The notes under the pieces are model-generated. The model searched no databases, was not told the DNA's origin, and saw nothing but the letters and a program-made list of their open reading frames with translations. Source: Vespa crabro (taxonomy: Eukaryota; Arthropoda; Insecta; Hymenoptera; Vespidae). Taken from it: a stretch of DNA of 64,000 nucleotides. The stretch lies in contig NW_025813595.1 of assembly GCF_910589235.1 (NCBI RefSeq), forward strand, positions 2,790,001 to 2,854,000. Reading direction: 5' to 3'. A program made the position numbers and the translations under genes. Positions 1 to 12,830 of the stretch are shown piece by piece; position 1 is the first letter of the stretch, and the number at the start of each line of letters is the position of its first letter.

Positions 1-400
1 AGACATAAAAACGATTTTAACGATAATAATAAAAACGATAATAACGATAATATCGATAATAATAATAACAATATTAGATAATATCGATATTAATAATTGT
101 AAAAATAACAATAATAACGATCATAACAATAATAGCGATTAAAATAATAATGATAACAACGATAATAATAATAATAATATTATCTTTAGTAAGAATAATA
201 ATGATAACGATGTTTATAATAGTAATAATAATAACGACTATAACGATAATAACGATATTAATGATAATAACGATAATAATTATATTAATAATAGCAATAA
301 TTACGATAATAACGATAATAGAAGAAACAATAAAAATGATATTAACGAAAATATTAATAACAATTGTAACTGTAAAGACGATAATAAAAATAATGATAAT
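1..400. repeat. Dispersed family 1, copy at window start
   Basis: This segment shares an ordered series of landmarks with 15700-16040 and 39240-39640. They are CATAAAAACGATTTTAAC near base 4, GATATTAATAATTGTAA near 90, TGATAACGATGTTTATAAT at 202, and an AACGAAAATATTAATAACAA block near 345. Against the 39 kb copy the offset is 39237 at the first landmark and 39239 at the third, so alignment is nearly gap-free over 200 bases. The left edge lies at or before the window start. Confidence 0.8.
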
Positions 401-924
401 AATAGTAATAACGAAAGTAAAGATAATAACGAGAACAATAATAACAATAATAGCGATGATATCGATTATAATAAAACCGATAATATCGATATTAACGATA
501 ATAATAGTAATATTAATAACGATATTAAAAATAATATCGATAAGAACGATAATAATAACAGAAATAATAACGATAATATTATTAACGATATTAATGACAA
601 TATTAATATTATTAATAGCGATAATGACAATAATAAAGATAATAATATTAATATTAATAAAGATAATAACGATATTAACGAAGATACCGATAATAACGAT
701 AATAACGATAATCATACTAACGATATTAACTTTAATAATAATGATAATAATAACGATAATAACGGTAATAATAATAGTAATTATAACAATAATAGAAATA
801 TTATCGATAATAATGATAATAATATATACGATTATAACGACAATAGTAATAATAATAATAAAGATAACAAAAATAAAACGATAACAAAAATAAAACGATA
901 ATAGTAATAATAATAATTATAATA

Positions 925-1060
925 TAAATAAAAACAATCTTTTTTATAATAACGATAATAATAGTGGTAATGTTAAAATAATAACAATAATAACGATAAT
1001 AACGATTGTGACGATAACAATATTATTGTTAATATCGTCAATAGTAATAATAATAATAAT
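925..1060. repeat. GTGGTAATGTTAA module, copy 1
   Basis: The order of words is TATAATAACGATAATAATAG, then TGGTAATGTTAA, an AACAATAATAACG run, GATTGTGACGATAA, and a TATTATTGTTAATATCGTCAA tail. The same order recurs at about 21597-21690, 22915-23030, 28598-28700 and 57650-57770. This copy starts after CTTTTTT where others have TTTGTATAAT or TTTGCATAAT. It also reads GATTGTGACG where the others have GATTATGACG. Confidence 0.75.
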
Positions 1061-1904
1061 AACGATAATATCGATATTAATGATAATAATAATAATAATA
1101 ATAAATATAATAACGATAGTAACGGCAAAAACGATAATAACAATAATAACTATAATAACTATATTTTCGATAGTAACGAATATAGTAATAACAATAATAA
1201 CGATATTAGTAGTAATATTAATAAAGATAATAACAATATTTACGATAATAATTATAATAATAATAAAGATCTTAACGAGAGTAACGATAATAGCGATAAA
1301 AATAATAAATATATTAATGATAATATAGATATTAATAATAATATGAATAATAAGACAGTAACAATAATAATAATAGCAATACTGATGTTAATAACATTTT
1401 AAAAGATAATAACGATAATAACAATAACAGCAATAACGATAATAACGACAATAGTAATAATAATTATAACCATAATAATGATAATAAAGATATTAATAAT
1501 AATAACAATAATAATATTAATAACGATAATAACGGTTATAATGTTAATAACTATAATAACGATATTAACAATAAGAATAATAATAATAATAGAGATATTA
1601 AAGTTATTAACGATAATAATAATAATAGTAACAATAGTAACGAAAATGACGACAAAAACGATAATAATAATAACGATAATAACAATAATAGTAATATTAA
1701 TAATACCTATAGCAACAATAATAACGATAATGACAATAATAGTAATTATAATAATAACGATTATAACGATAATTACGTTAATAACGATAATAATAATAAA
1801 ATTATTAACGAAAATAATAATAGTATTAATAACGATAATAATGATAATAAAATAATAATAGTTATAACAATATTAAGGATATTAACGATAATAACGATAA
1901 TACT

Positions 1905-1995
1905 AATAACGATGACAACGACAAAAATAATAATATTAATATTAATAATAACGAAAATAAGGATAATAACGATATCAACGATATAATCAATAATG
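1905..1995. repeat. ACGATGACAACGA module, copy 1
   Basis: The words AACGATGACAACGACAAA, AATAATATTAATATTAAT and AACGAAAATAAGGATAA occur in this order. The same order is seen near 14214-14290, 33640-33710 and 62228-62310. At 62228 GATGAC has become GATGTA. The recurring non-consensus bases show shared descent rather than independent slippage. Confidence 0.65.
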
Positions 1996-2114
1996 ATAAT
2001 AATAATGATAATAACTATAATAACGACATTAGTAACAACAATAATAAAGATACTAACTTTAGTAACGAAAGTAACGATAGTAATAATAACAATAATAACG
2101 ATAACAAAGATGAT

Positions 2115-2160
2115 AACGATATATAATAATATATATCGAATATATAACTTATAATAATAA
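2115..2160. other. AT-only island interrupting the triplet pattern
   Basis: A dinucleotide-like TA run (ATATATAATAATATATATCG, then AATATATAACTTATAAT) replaces the AAT/AAC/GAT tiling for about 45 bases. It is followed by ATTATTAATAATAAGG. No gene or site is recognisable. It could be a local slippage product or the junction of two array blocks. Confidence 0.5.
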
Positions 2161-3224
2161 TAATAATATTATTAATAATAAGGATAGTAATGAAATTAAC
2201 GGTAATAGAAATATTTACAATAATAACGACAATAATAATAACAATAATAAAAATACTAACGATAATAAAGATAATAACGGTATTAACGATAATAACGATA
2301 GAAATAATTACAATAATAACGATAATGACGATAATAATGAGAATAACGATAATTATAAGAAAAATAATTATTATAATAACGATACTAACAATAATAATAA
2401 TAAGAATTACAACGATAATAAAGAAATAAACATAATAATAATAACAATTATAACTATAATAACGATAAAAACTACAAAAACGATAATAATAATAATAATA
2501 GCAAAAATAACGATAACAACTATAATAACATTATTGATAATAATAATGATAACGAAACAAAGCTTAATAATGGTGTATACTATAAAAATAATAACAATAA
2601 TATCGGTGATAAAGGTAATAACGGTAATAATAATAATAATAATAACGAAAATTACGATTATAATGATAATAACGTTAATAATGCTAATAATAAGAGCAAT
2701 AATAACGATAAAAGGATAATAATTATAATGATAGATGTAATAATTACAATATTAACAATAATAAAGTTAATAATAATAATAATAGTAGTAATAATGACAA
2801 TAATAACAGTATTAACAATAAAAACGATAATAACAATATTGTCCATAATAATAATAATAATAATACCGATAATAACGGTAATAACGACAATAATTATATT
2901 AATAATGATTATAATATTAATAATAACGATAATAACTATAATAACGATATTAATAAAAATAATGATAAAAATAAAAATAATAACGATAGTGTTGAAAATA
3001 AAAATTTTAATAATAACGATAATTTCTATAATAGTGATAATAATAATAACGATTATAACGATTAAATTATAATAACAATAATAATAATATTATTATTATT
3101 AACAATATTAACGATAACAAGAACAATAGTGATAAAAAAATTAATAATAAAATAGAAAATAAGGTTAATAACGATGACAAAGATAATTATAATAACAATA
3201 TTAACGATAATAACGATAATAATG

Positions 3225-3620
3225 ATTGTACGGATTATAACAATAACGATAATGAGAATAATAACGAAAATAATTATAGTAACTATAATAACGATTACAA
3301 CAATAATAACGATAATAATAAATACGATAATACCGATAATAAAGATAATTACAATAATAACAATAGTAATAATAAAGATGATAACAATAATAACGATTGT
3401 AATGATTATAACGATAATAATATTAATAATTTTAACATAAATATCGTTAATAACGATAATTATTTTAATAGAAGTAATCATAACAATATTAACAATGTTT
3501 GCAATAATAATGATAGTAAGGATAATAATAGTGGTAACAATTAAAGTAATAAGCAGTAATAACGATAATAACAACAATAAGGATAATAATAAAAACGATA
3601 TTAACGACAGTAGTAATAAT
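3225..3620. repeat. CGGATTAT ... GTGGTAACA block, copy 1
   Basis: Two landmarks bracket this block: a GTACGGATTATAACAATAACG word near 3228, and AACAATGTTTGCAATAATAA near 3490 followed by ATAGTGGTAACAATTAA near 3527. The same pair brackets 18440-18690 and 53325-53760, which are part of the large A/B duplication, so this is a third more diverged copy. The triplet register changes just after TGGTAACAATTAA. Open frames crossing that point therefore switch from Ile-rich to Asn-rich. Confidence 0.7.
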
Positions 3621-3689
3621 AATATCGATAGTAACAATAATGACGATAATAACGAAAATAACGATAATAACGATAATAATAATAAAATT

Positions 3690-4115
3690 AATAACGATAA
3701 TTACGTTAATGAAAATAACAATATTATCAATAATAACGATAACAACGATTATAAGGATAATAGTAATAACGATAATAACGACAATAATAATTTTAAAGAT
3801 ATTGATAAAAATGATAATAACAATAATAATAATAATAGTAATAATAATGAAAACGATAATAACGATAATTACGATATTAATATTGATAATAATAATAATA
3901 TTAATAACGATAATTACGTTAATAAAGATAATAATATTAACAATAATAACGAAAGCAACGATAATAAGGGTAATAGTAATAACGATAATAACGACAATAA
4001 TAATTTTAAAAATATTGATAAAAACGATATTAACAATAATAATAATAATAGTAATAATAATGAAAACTATAAAAACGATAATAACGATATTAATAATGAT
4101 AATAATAACAATAAT
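3690..4115. repeat. 213-base tandem duplication (two units)
   Basis: TTACGTTAAT occurs at 3701 and again at 3914. The TTTTAAA word preceding ATATTGATAAAAA occurs at 3791 and 4004. Both pairs are exactly 213 bases apart, which is 71 triplets. Shared interior words include GGATAATAGTAATAACGATA and an AATAGTAATAATAATGAAAA block. The second unit has diverged by several substitutions (GGGTAATAG for GGATAATAG, AAAAAT for AAAGAT), so it is not recent. Confidence 0.85.
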
Positions 4116-4129
4116 AAAAATAAAACGGA

Positions 4130-4168
<39 letters not shown>
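4130..4168. repeat. Perfect (AAT)13 microsatellite
   Basis: This is an uninterrupted run of 13 AAT units between ACGGA and AAAGATAAC. Comparable pure runs lie at about 10362-10407, 17481-17515, 21538-21582, 25954-25995, 32015-32062 and 46946-46989. They are probably local slippage on the older array. Confidence 0.9.
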
Positions 4169-4171
<3 letters not shown>

Positions 4172-5039
4172 GATAACAATGACATTAATAATACGAATAA
4201 TAACAATAATAATAATATCAATAATAGCGAAAAGAAAGCTAATAATAATAGTCATAATATCTATAATGACACTAATATCGGTAACAACAACAATAATATA
4301 TACGAAAATATCGATAATTTTGATAACGATAATATCAATAATAAGAATAATAAGAATAATAATGATAATAATAACAATAATATTAATAAAAATAATAACG
4401 ATAATAACGATAATAACGATTATTGCGATAATAACGATTATAATAAAAATTAACGATAAAAACGATAATATTAGTAATAATAATCACGATAATAGCGATA
4501 TTTACGATAATAATAATAATAATAATAAATATAACAACGATATTAACGATAATATATATAATGGAAATAACGATAATTACGATAATAACGATGTTAACGT
4601 TAATAATAGTAAACATAACGATAATGTCGATAATAATAACTACACTATTAACGATAATTAAGATAAAAATAATAATAATAAGGTTAATAACTTTATCAAA
4701 GATAATAACGATAATAACGATATTAACGACAATAAAACTAATAATCATAATAAGGGTAATAAAGATTATAACGATAATATTGATATTAACAATAATAATA
4801 ATTGTAATAATTAAGATAATAATTATAATATAGGAAATAAGGATAATAATAATAACAATAATGACGATAATAACGATATTAATGATAATAACGACAATGA
4901 TAATAATAGTAATAATAATTAAAACGATAATAACGATTATAATAATAATAATAACAAGAATAAAGATAATAACGACAATAATAATTATAAAAATAATAAT
5001 AATAATCGTATCGATAATATCGATAATAACGATAATAAT

Positions 5040-6000
5040 AATATTATTAATAACAACAATGACAATAATAACGATAATAAGGATAATAATAAATATGATA
5101 AAGTCGATATTATCGACAATAGTATTAACAATATTAATGACATTATCGATAATAATATTAACAATATTAACAATAATATCGATAATAATAATAATATTTT
5201 TAACGATAATATATATAAAAATTATAACAATAATAATAATAACGTTAATTACGATAATAACGATAATAAATATAGTAATTATAACGCTAATAGCAATATT
5301 AACGATAATAAAATTAATAATTTTAATATCGATAATAATAAAATTATTATTAATAACTATAATAAAGATAAAAACGATAAAAAATAATAACTTTAATAAC
5401 AAAAATAATGATAATAACGATTATAATATCAACGACAATATCGATAATAGTATTAATAATAATAATCATAATAAGGATGTTTACGATTATAATAATAACA
5501 ATAATAAAGAAAAGAACGATTAATCTTTAATAACGATATTAATAATAACGATAATATCTATAATAACGATGTAACGATAATAATAATAATTATAATAACG
5601 TTAAAAGAGATAATATCTATGTCAACGATAATAATAATTACAATAATATCAATAAAAAAGATGGTAACGTTAATAATAATATTACAAAAAAAGGATCATA
5701 AGGATAATAATAATAATAATAACAATAATAAAGATAATAACGACATTAATAAGAATAAAAATAATAGTAATAATAATAATATCGATGATAACGATAATAA
5801 CTATAATAATAATATTATTCATGACAATAAAACCAATAATAACGGTAATAAGTATAATAATAAATACGATAAAGTCGATAATATCCATAAGATTATTAAC
5901 AATATTAGCGATAATATCGATAATAATAATAACAATATTAACAATAATATCAATAAAATTAATAACAATATTAACGATAATATCTATAAAAATAATAATA
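5040..6000. repeat. 771-base-spaced duplicated block (two copies)
   Basis: AAATATGATAAAGTCGATAT at 5091 matches AAATACGATAAAGTCGATAA at 5862, a spacing of 771 bases or 257 triplets. Both are followed by AACAATATTA and CGATAATAAT runs and then by ACGATAATATATATAAAAAT or ACGATAATATCTATAAAAAT. Related single copies lie near 26077-26150 and 29890-29950. The intervening sequence is ordinary base repeat. Confidence 0.7.
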
Positions 6001-6399
6001 ATAATGATAATAAAAGTAATAACGATAGAAGAGATAACAACAATGATAATAATAATAACGATAATAAGGATAATAACGTTAATAAAAATAATTATAATAA
6101 AGATAACAATAATATTGACGAAAGTAGCGATAATAATATTTTCATTAAGAAAAATAATTACGATAATAATGATATTAGCGATAAAAACTATAATAATGAT
6201 AAAAATAATGACGATAATAACGTAAGTAATAATAACAATAATAACGTTAATAATGATAATTACGATAATAATAATAAAAATAATAACGATTACAAAGACA
6301 ATTTCGATAGTAACGATAATAATAATTATAATAACGAGAATAACGATATTAACAATAACAATAATAGCGATATTAACGATAATATTGATGATAATATTA

Positions 6400-8300
6400 G
6401 CAATTATAACGATAACAAGCGACAATAACGATAGTAAAGATAATAATATCTATAATAATGATAATTACAATAATTATAATAGTAACGATAATAATAATAA
6501 TAGTAATATCGATAAAGACAATAACGATAATAACAGTAATAATAATAATAATAAAGATAATTACGATAATAACGATAATAATAATAACAATAATAACGAT
6601 AATAACGACTTTCACGATAATAATAATTACAATAATAAAGATAATAAAGACAATAATGATAACAAGGAAAATAATTATAATAATAATATCAATAGAAACG
6701 ATAAAAATGGTAATACTTACGATTATAAAGATAATAACGTTAATAACGATATTACCCATAATAAAATTAATAACTGTATTAACAATAATAACGATAATAA
6801 TTTCAGCAATAATAGTGATAATAGCTACAATAACAGTAACAATAATAATAACATTAATGACAATATTATCGATGATATCGATAATAAAAATAACGGTAAT
6901 GACAATAATAATAATAATAGTAATAAAAATAATAATTATAAGAACGTTAATAATAATAACAATGATAACGGCAATAATGATAACAATATTAATAAAGATA
7001 TTAGCAATAATAATAGTAGTAATTTATAACTATTATAACGAAATAAACGATAATAACGATAACAATAATATCGATTATTACCATATTAACTAAAATAATA
7101 ATAAAGATAGAAACGATAATAGTAAAAATAATAATACCGATAAAAACGATAATAAATTTAATAATAATAAAAAGAATAACGATAGTAAGATATTAACGAT
7201 ATAAACGATGATCAAACCAAAAACTACGAAAAAACGATAATAATTATAACAATAATAACAACAATAACTACAATAATTATAACAATAACAACGATAATAA
7301 AAATAATAACGATAATAAAGATAATAACGATAATAATAAATATAGTAATAATAACAATAATAACGACAATAACGATAATAATGATAATAATGATAATAGT
7401 AATAAAAACGATAATAATAAAAATTATAATAATAACGATAATAACGATAATAGTACATGTAATAATAATACTGATAACTATAATAACGAAAATAACGATA
7501 ATAATTATAATAACGATTAAAATAACAACGATAATACCGATAATGGTATTATTAATAATAACGATAATAACGATATTTACGATAATAATAAAAACAATAA
7601 TATAGAAAAGAATGATATTATCAATAACAACAATATTAATATTAACGATATTAACTATAATAACGATGAAACGATAATAATAATATCAATATTATCGATA
7701 ATAATGATAATAATAATAATGATAATAGCAATAATAACGATAATAAAGATATTAACGATAATAATGATAATGATAATAATGATAAAATAATAATAATATC
7801 AAAAATAACAATAATTACTATAATGACTATAATGACGATAATAATAATAACGATAATGACGATGATAATTATATCTATAATAAAGTTAATAACTAGAAAA
7901 ATAATAATAATAATAACGATAATAACAATATCAATGATAATAACGATAATAGCGATAATAATGATAATTATAATAACGATATTAACAACAATAATAATAA
8001 TAATAATAGCGTTAAGAGGGATAATAAGTACGTCACAGATAATAATAATAACAATAATATTAATAAAAACGATAATAACGATAATAATAATAAAAATAAG
8101 GACGATTTCAACGATTTTACGATAATAGCAATAACGATAATAAAGATAAAACTCTTAACAATAATAACGATATTAAAGATTTTAACGATAAACATAATAA
8201 GGATATAAACGATTATAACGATAAAAATGATAATAATAATAATAATAATAACATTAATAAAGATTATAGCGTAAACAACGATAATAGCGATAATACTTAT
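6400..8300. repeat. Base repeat without recognised long duplicate
   Basis: This is only diverged triplet repeat. I saw no gene and no clear long copy elsewhere in the window. Local oddities are the Asn/Asp-register tract at 6440-7020, the non-triplet words GATGATCAAACCAAAAACTA near 7207 and a GCGTTAAGAGGGATAATAAG word followed by TACGTCACAG near 8010-8040. The register shifts several times, which keeps open frames short. Confidence 0.6.
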
Positions 8301-8329
8301 AATAATTAAAACGAATATAACGATAATAA

Positions 8330-8480
8330 CGATAATTATGGAATTAATAATAATAATAATATCGATAATAATGATTATAACGATAATAATTATATTAACT
8401 ATAAAAACGACAATAATATTAATAATAATAATGAAAATAATAATACCGTAAATGACGATAATAGCGATAATAGTAGTAGA
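8330..8480. repeat. GACGATAATAGCGATAATAG block, copy at 8.3 kb
   Basis: It matches about 21274-21420. The shared words are AATATCGATAATAATGATTA, AAAAACGACAATAATATT and ATGACGATAATAGCGATAAT followed by AGTAG. The region at 54840-54930 preserves only the first part. This links the 8 kb region to copy A of the large duplication. Confidence 0.6.
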
Positions 8481-8569
8481 TGCAATATCAATAATAATAA
8501 TAATATCGATATAAAGATAATAACGATTATAATAATACCGATTATAACGAAAATAGTAATAATAATAAT

Positions 8570-8607
<38 letters not shown>

Positions 8608-8709
8608 TATTAACGATAATGATGATAATAATTTAACAATAATAACGATATTAAAGATTTTAAGGATAATAATAATAAGGATAATAAATATAATAACGAA
8701 AGGAATAAT

Positions 8710-8825
8710 AATATAATATCGATAGTAACAATAATAACGACAAAGACGATAGTAACGATAATAATAATAACGATAATAACGATGATAATAATAACGATCA
8801 TAAAGTTAATAATAAAAATGATATT
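8710..8825. repeat. ATCGATAGTAACAATAATAACG block, copy at 8.7 kb
   Basis: The words ATCGATAGTAACAATAATAA, CGACAAAGACGA and GATGATAATAATAACGATCA recur in the same order at 55070-55180 and 58070-58170. The 58 kb copy shares the distinctive GACAAAGACGA. The 55 kb copy has GATAATGACGA instead. A related TATCGGTAATAATTGTACC word follows at about 8855, comparable with 29240 and 58550. Confidence 0.65.
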
Positions 8826-9359
8826 AAAGATAATAACGATATTAAGGATAATATCGGTAATAATTGTACCAACATTAACAATAAAAACGATAATAATAAT
8901 AACAACAAAAACATTAATAACGATATTAACTATAATAAAATTTATAATAATAACGGCAATGACGATAATAATGATAATAATAGTGGTAATAATAACAATA
9001 TTAAGATTATTAAATATAACAATGATTATAATGAGAATAGTAGTAGTAATAATAACAGTAATAACAATAATAACGATAATAACGATTATAACAATGTTAA
9101 CGATAATAACATTGACGATAATAACGATAATAACCATAATAATATTAATAATTATAATAAAGATAACAACGCTATTAACGATAATAATGACAGTAATAAT
9201 AATAATAATAACGAAGATAACGTTAACAATGATAATACCGATAATAACGATAATTTCAATAATAATAATACTATTTATTACGATAATGACGATATGAACG
9301 ATAATAATAGTAGTAATAATAACGATAATAGTAGTAATAATAACAATAATAACAATTAT

Positions 9360-9460
9360 AGCGATAATAAAGTTATTACCGATAATAACGATAATTATAA
9401 TATTCATAGTAACTATAATAAGGATATTAACCATAATAATAATAACAATAATATCGATAA
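9360..9460. repeat. GTTATTACCGAT block, copy at 9.4 kb
   Basis: GTTATTACCGAT, GATAATTATAATATTCATA and AACTATAATAAGGATATTA occur in order. The same series is at about 24064-24140 (copy A) and 59160-59235 (copy B). The 9 kb copy is more diverged than A and B are from each other. Confidence 0.7.
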
Positions 9461-9559
9461 TAACGATAATAACAATAATAATAGTAGTAAAATATAAATT
9501 AATAATTATAATAATGATATAAACGATTTTAACGATAATAATAATGACGATAAATAGGA

Positions 9560-10000
9560 TTATATCGATAATAATAATAACATTAATAACTATAATTACG
9601 AAAATAACGATTACAACGATAATAATAATAAGAGTAATAATAACCAAAATAAATATAATAACGACACAATAATAATAATAATAATAACGATAATAACGGC
9701 AATAACGATAGAAATAATAGAAAAATTACTATAATATCAATAATAATGTTAAAAAAGATAATAAAGATAATATCGTTAATAATAATTACGATAGTAATGA
9801 TAATAGCGATAAAAAAATAACGATATTAACGATAATATTGACAATATTAAAGATAATAATGATAATAATGTTAAAACGATAATAATTATCATAATTATAG
9901 TAGTAATAACGTTAATAACGATATTAAAAATAAAAATAATAATGATAATATAGATAATAATAATAAAATTCATAACCTTAATAACGTTAATAACGATAAT
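9560..10000. repeat. ACGACACAATAATAATAAT family, copy at 9.6 kb
   Basis: The ordered landmarks are ACGACACAATAATAATAAT near 9661, AATAATAGAAAAATTAC near 9713, ATAATATTGACAATATTAAA near 9832, and ACGATAATAATTATCATAA near 9876 followed by TTATAGTAG. The same series occurs at about 31200-31760 and 49680-50250. A shortened series occurs at 16655-16985 and the first landmark alone near 41390. Because this copy and the one at 49.7 kb both retain the second half, the shortened 16.7 kb copy most likely lost it. Confidence 0.7.
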
Positions 10001-10169
10001 AACGGTAAGAATAGTAAAATTGATAGCTCTAGTAATGATAATAAAGATATAATATTATTAATAATAACGATAATAACGGTAAAACCGATAATAATAATAG
10101 TAATAATACTAGTAATAATAATAATGGTAATTACGATAATAACAATAATAATAATAGTTATAATAGCAT

Positions 10170-10260
10170 TATAACAATAATAACGATAACAACGATAATA
10201 ACGATATCTATAATAACGATAATAAAGACAATAATAACAAGAATATTAATATCACTTATA
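10170..10260. repeat. GATATCTATAATAACG block, copy 1
   Basis: ACGATATCTATAATAACGAT followed by AATAAAGACAATAATAA recurs at about 41570-41620. Close variants are at 50495-50530 (TATCTATAAAAACG) and 55525-55560 (TATCTATAATAGCG). An ACCATAATGACGATAATAAC word follows here and near 55600. Confidence 0.65.
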
Positions 10261-10361
10261 ACTATAATAACGATGATAACCATAATGACGATAATAACGA
10301 TAATATCGATAATAATAATAATAATAATAACAGTAATAACAATAATAACATTAATAATGAC

Positions 10362-10411
<50 letters not shown>

Positions 10412-10439
10412 TAGTAATAAAAATAACGATAATAAAGAT

Positions 10440-11625
10440 AATGACGACAATAATAATAATAAAAAAAATATTAATAATAATAACGATAATGAGAATAATA
10501 ACGATAATAATAATAATAATAACAATTATAATAAGAACTATAATAACGATTATAACCATAATAACGACAATAACGATAATAATGATAATAACAATAATAG
10601 TAATAATAACTACGATAATAACGATAATAACGATAACAATAATAATAACACTAACAATATAAATAATTACAATATTAACGATAATAACATTATGACGATA
10701 ATAATAATTATAATATTAACGATAATAGCGATAATGAATATAATAACGATAATAAGGATAATAACATAATAGTTATTAACGATAAAAACGACAATAATTA
10801 TAATAACAATTACAATTATAAAGATATTAATGAAAATACCGATAATAATGATAATAAATACAATAAGAACAATAATAATAACGATAATAATGATAATAAC
10901 GATAATAATAATATCGAAAGTAACGACAATAATAAAAATAATAATAACGATAGTAACGATAATAACGCATAATAATAATTACAACAATAAAAATAGTAAT
11001 GATAAAAATAATAACGATGATAACGATATTGACGACAATAATAATAATAATAAAAATATTAATAATAATAACGATAATGAGAATAATATCGATAATAATA
11101 ATAATAATAACAATTATAATAAGAACTATAATAACGATAATAACCATAATAACGACAATAACGATAATAATGATAATAACAATAATAGTAATAATAACTA
11201 CGATAATAACGATAATAACGATAACAATAATAATAACACTAACAATATAAATAATTACAATATTAACGATAATAACATTATGACGATAATAATAATTATA
11301 ATATTAACGATAATAGCGATAATGAATATAATAACGATAATAAGGATAATAACATGATAGGTATTAACGATAAAAACGACAATAATTATAATAACAATTA
11401 CAATTATAAAGATATTAATGAAAATATCGATAATAATGATAATAAATACAATAAGAACAATAATAATAACGATAATAATGATAATAACGATAATAATAAT
11501 ATCGAAAGTAACGACAATAATAAAAATAATAATAACGATAGTAACGATAATAACGCATAATAATAATTACAACATTAAAAATAGTAATGATAAAAATAAT
11601 AACGATGATAACGATATTGACGATA
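10440..11625. repeat. 588-base tandem duplication (two nearly identical units)
   Basis: Five independent landmarks recur exactly 588 bases apart (196 triplets): GAGAATAAT at 10491/11079, TATGACGATA at 10691/11279, AAGATATTAATGAAAAT at 10821/11409, a CGCATAATAATAATTACAA word, and ATAGTAATGATAAAAATAAT at 10993/11581. Units run roughly 10440-11027 and 11028-11625. By eye only a handful of bases differ, for example AATACC against AATATC just after the third landmark, and AACAATAAAAA against AACATTAAAAA. It is the youngest large event I can see, or an assembly duplication. Confidence 0.92.
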
Positions 11626-11889
11626 ATAATAATAATATTAACAACGATATTATGTATAATAACGATATCATCGAGAATAATAAAAATAATATCGATAATA
11701 ACGATAATAAAATTAATAATAATATCGATAATAGCAATAATAGCGATAATAAAATATTAATAGTAATAAGAATAAAGATAATATCGACAATAACGGTAAT
11801 ATCGATAATAATTATAACGAAAATAACGATAATAACGATTAGAAATATAATACTATTAACAATAATATTGCTGACAACGATAATAACGA

Positions 11890-12830
11890 TAATTATAATA
11901 ATTACATATAGATAATAAGGATTATAATGATAAGAACATACATAACTATATAAAAGAAAATAACGGCAATTATAATTATAATAATAGCGATAATGACGAT
12001 AATGACGATAATAACGATAATGATGATAATAAGGATTATAATAATATCGATAGTACCGATAATGGTAATAATAATAATAATGATAATAACGATTATAATA
12101 ATAATAATAATAACAATAAAAGCTTTAAAAACGATAATAATAATAATAACGATAATAAGGGTACTACCGATAGCAACGATAATAAATATATCAATAAAAA
12201 CGATAATAACGATATTAACGATAATAACGATTACTGTAATGATAATATTACCGATAGTTTCAATAATAACGATAATGACGTTAATAATAAAAATAATGAT
12301 AAGGTAATAACGATATTAACGATATTAACGATAATAATAATAATAACAATAATAATAAAAATAACAATTACAATAATAACGAAAATAACTATAAGAATGA
12401 GAACAATAATAACGATCATAGCGTTAATAACGATAATAATAATAGCAATAATAGCGATAACATCGATAATAACAATAATCGTAATAATAACGATAATAGT
12501 GGTAGTAACGATGAGAACGATGTAAATAGTAATAGTAATAACGATAATAACGATATTAACGAAAATAAGGATAATAATAATAGCAATAATAACAATAATA
12601 GAGATATTAATGATAATAAGAATAATAAAGATAGTAACAATAATAATATTAGTAATAATAATGTTAATAACGTTATTCACGATAATAACGATAATACTAA
12701 TAACAGTAATAAAGATAATAGCGATAATATCGATTATAATAATAACAATAAAATCGATAGTAATGATATTAATGATAACTATAATAACAATAATTACGAT
12801 AATAACGACAATAGTAATAATAATAATACC
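11890..12830. repeat. Block related to 61590-62330
   Basis: ATAAGGATTATAATGATAAG near 11915 followed by AACATACATAAC parallels ATCAGGATTATAAGGATAAG near 61605 followed by AACGAACAAAAT. Both lie just after an AATTATAATAATTA word and precede a region rich in GATAGTA and GGTAATAATAATAATAATG words. Similarity is moderate, so I place low weight on exact edges. Confidence 0.5.

Noticed and set aside
3495..4661. A 388-codon + strand open frame rich in Asn and Asp, resembling poly-Asn proteins of Dictyostelium or Plasmodium.
   Set aside because: The frame runs Ile-rich, then Asn-rich, then Ile-rich again as the repeat register slips. It has no folded domain or non-repeat segment and overlaps equally long minus-strand frames. 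The composition follows directly from the AAT/AAC/GAT word.
7090..7458. A minus-strand frame rich in Tyr and Arg that looks like a basic, aromatic low-complexity protein.
   Set aside because: It is the third minus-strand register of the repeat (TAT, TAC, CGT). The same composition appears wherever this register stays open, for example near 17081-17563.
10440..11625. A possible CRISPR array, because of repeated units.
   Set aside because: The unit is 588 bases, repeated only twice, without a short conserved repeat alternating with unique spacers and without cas genes.
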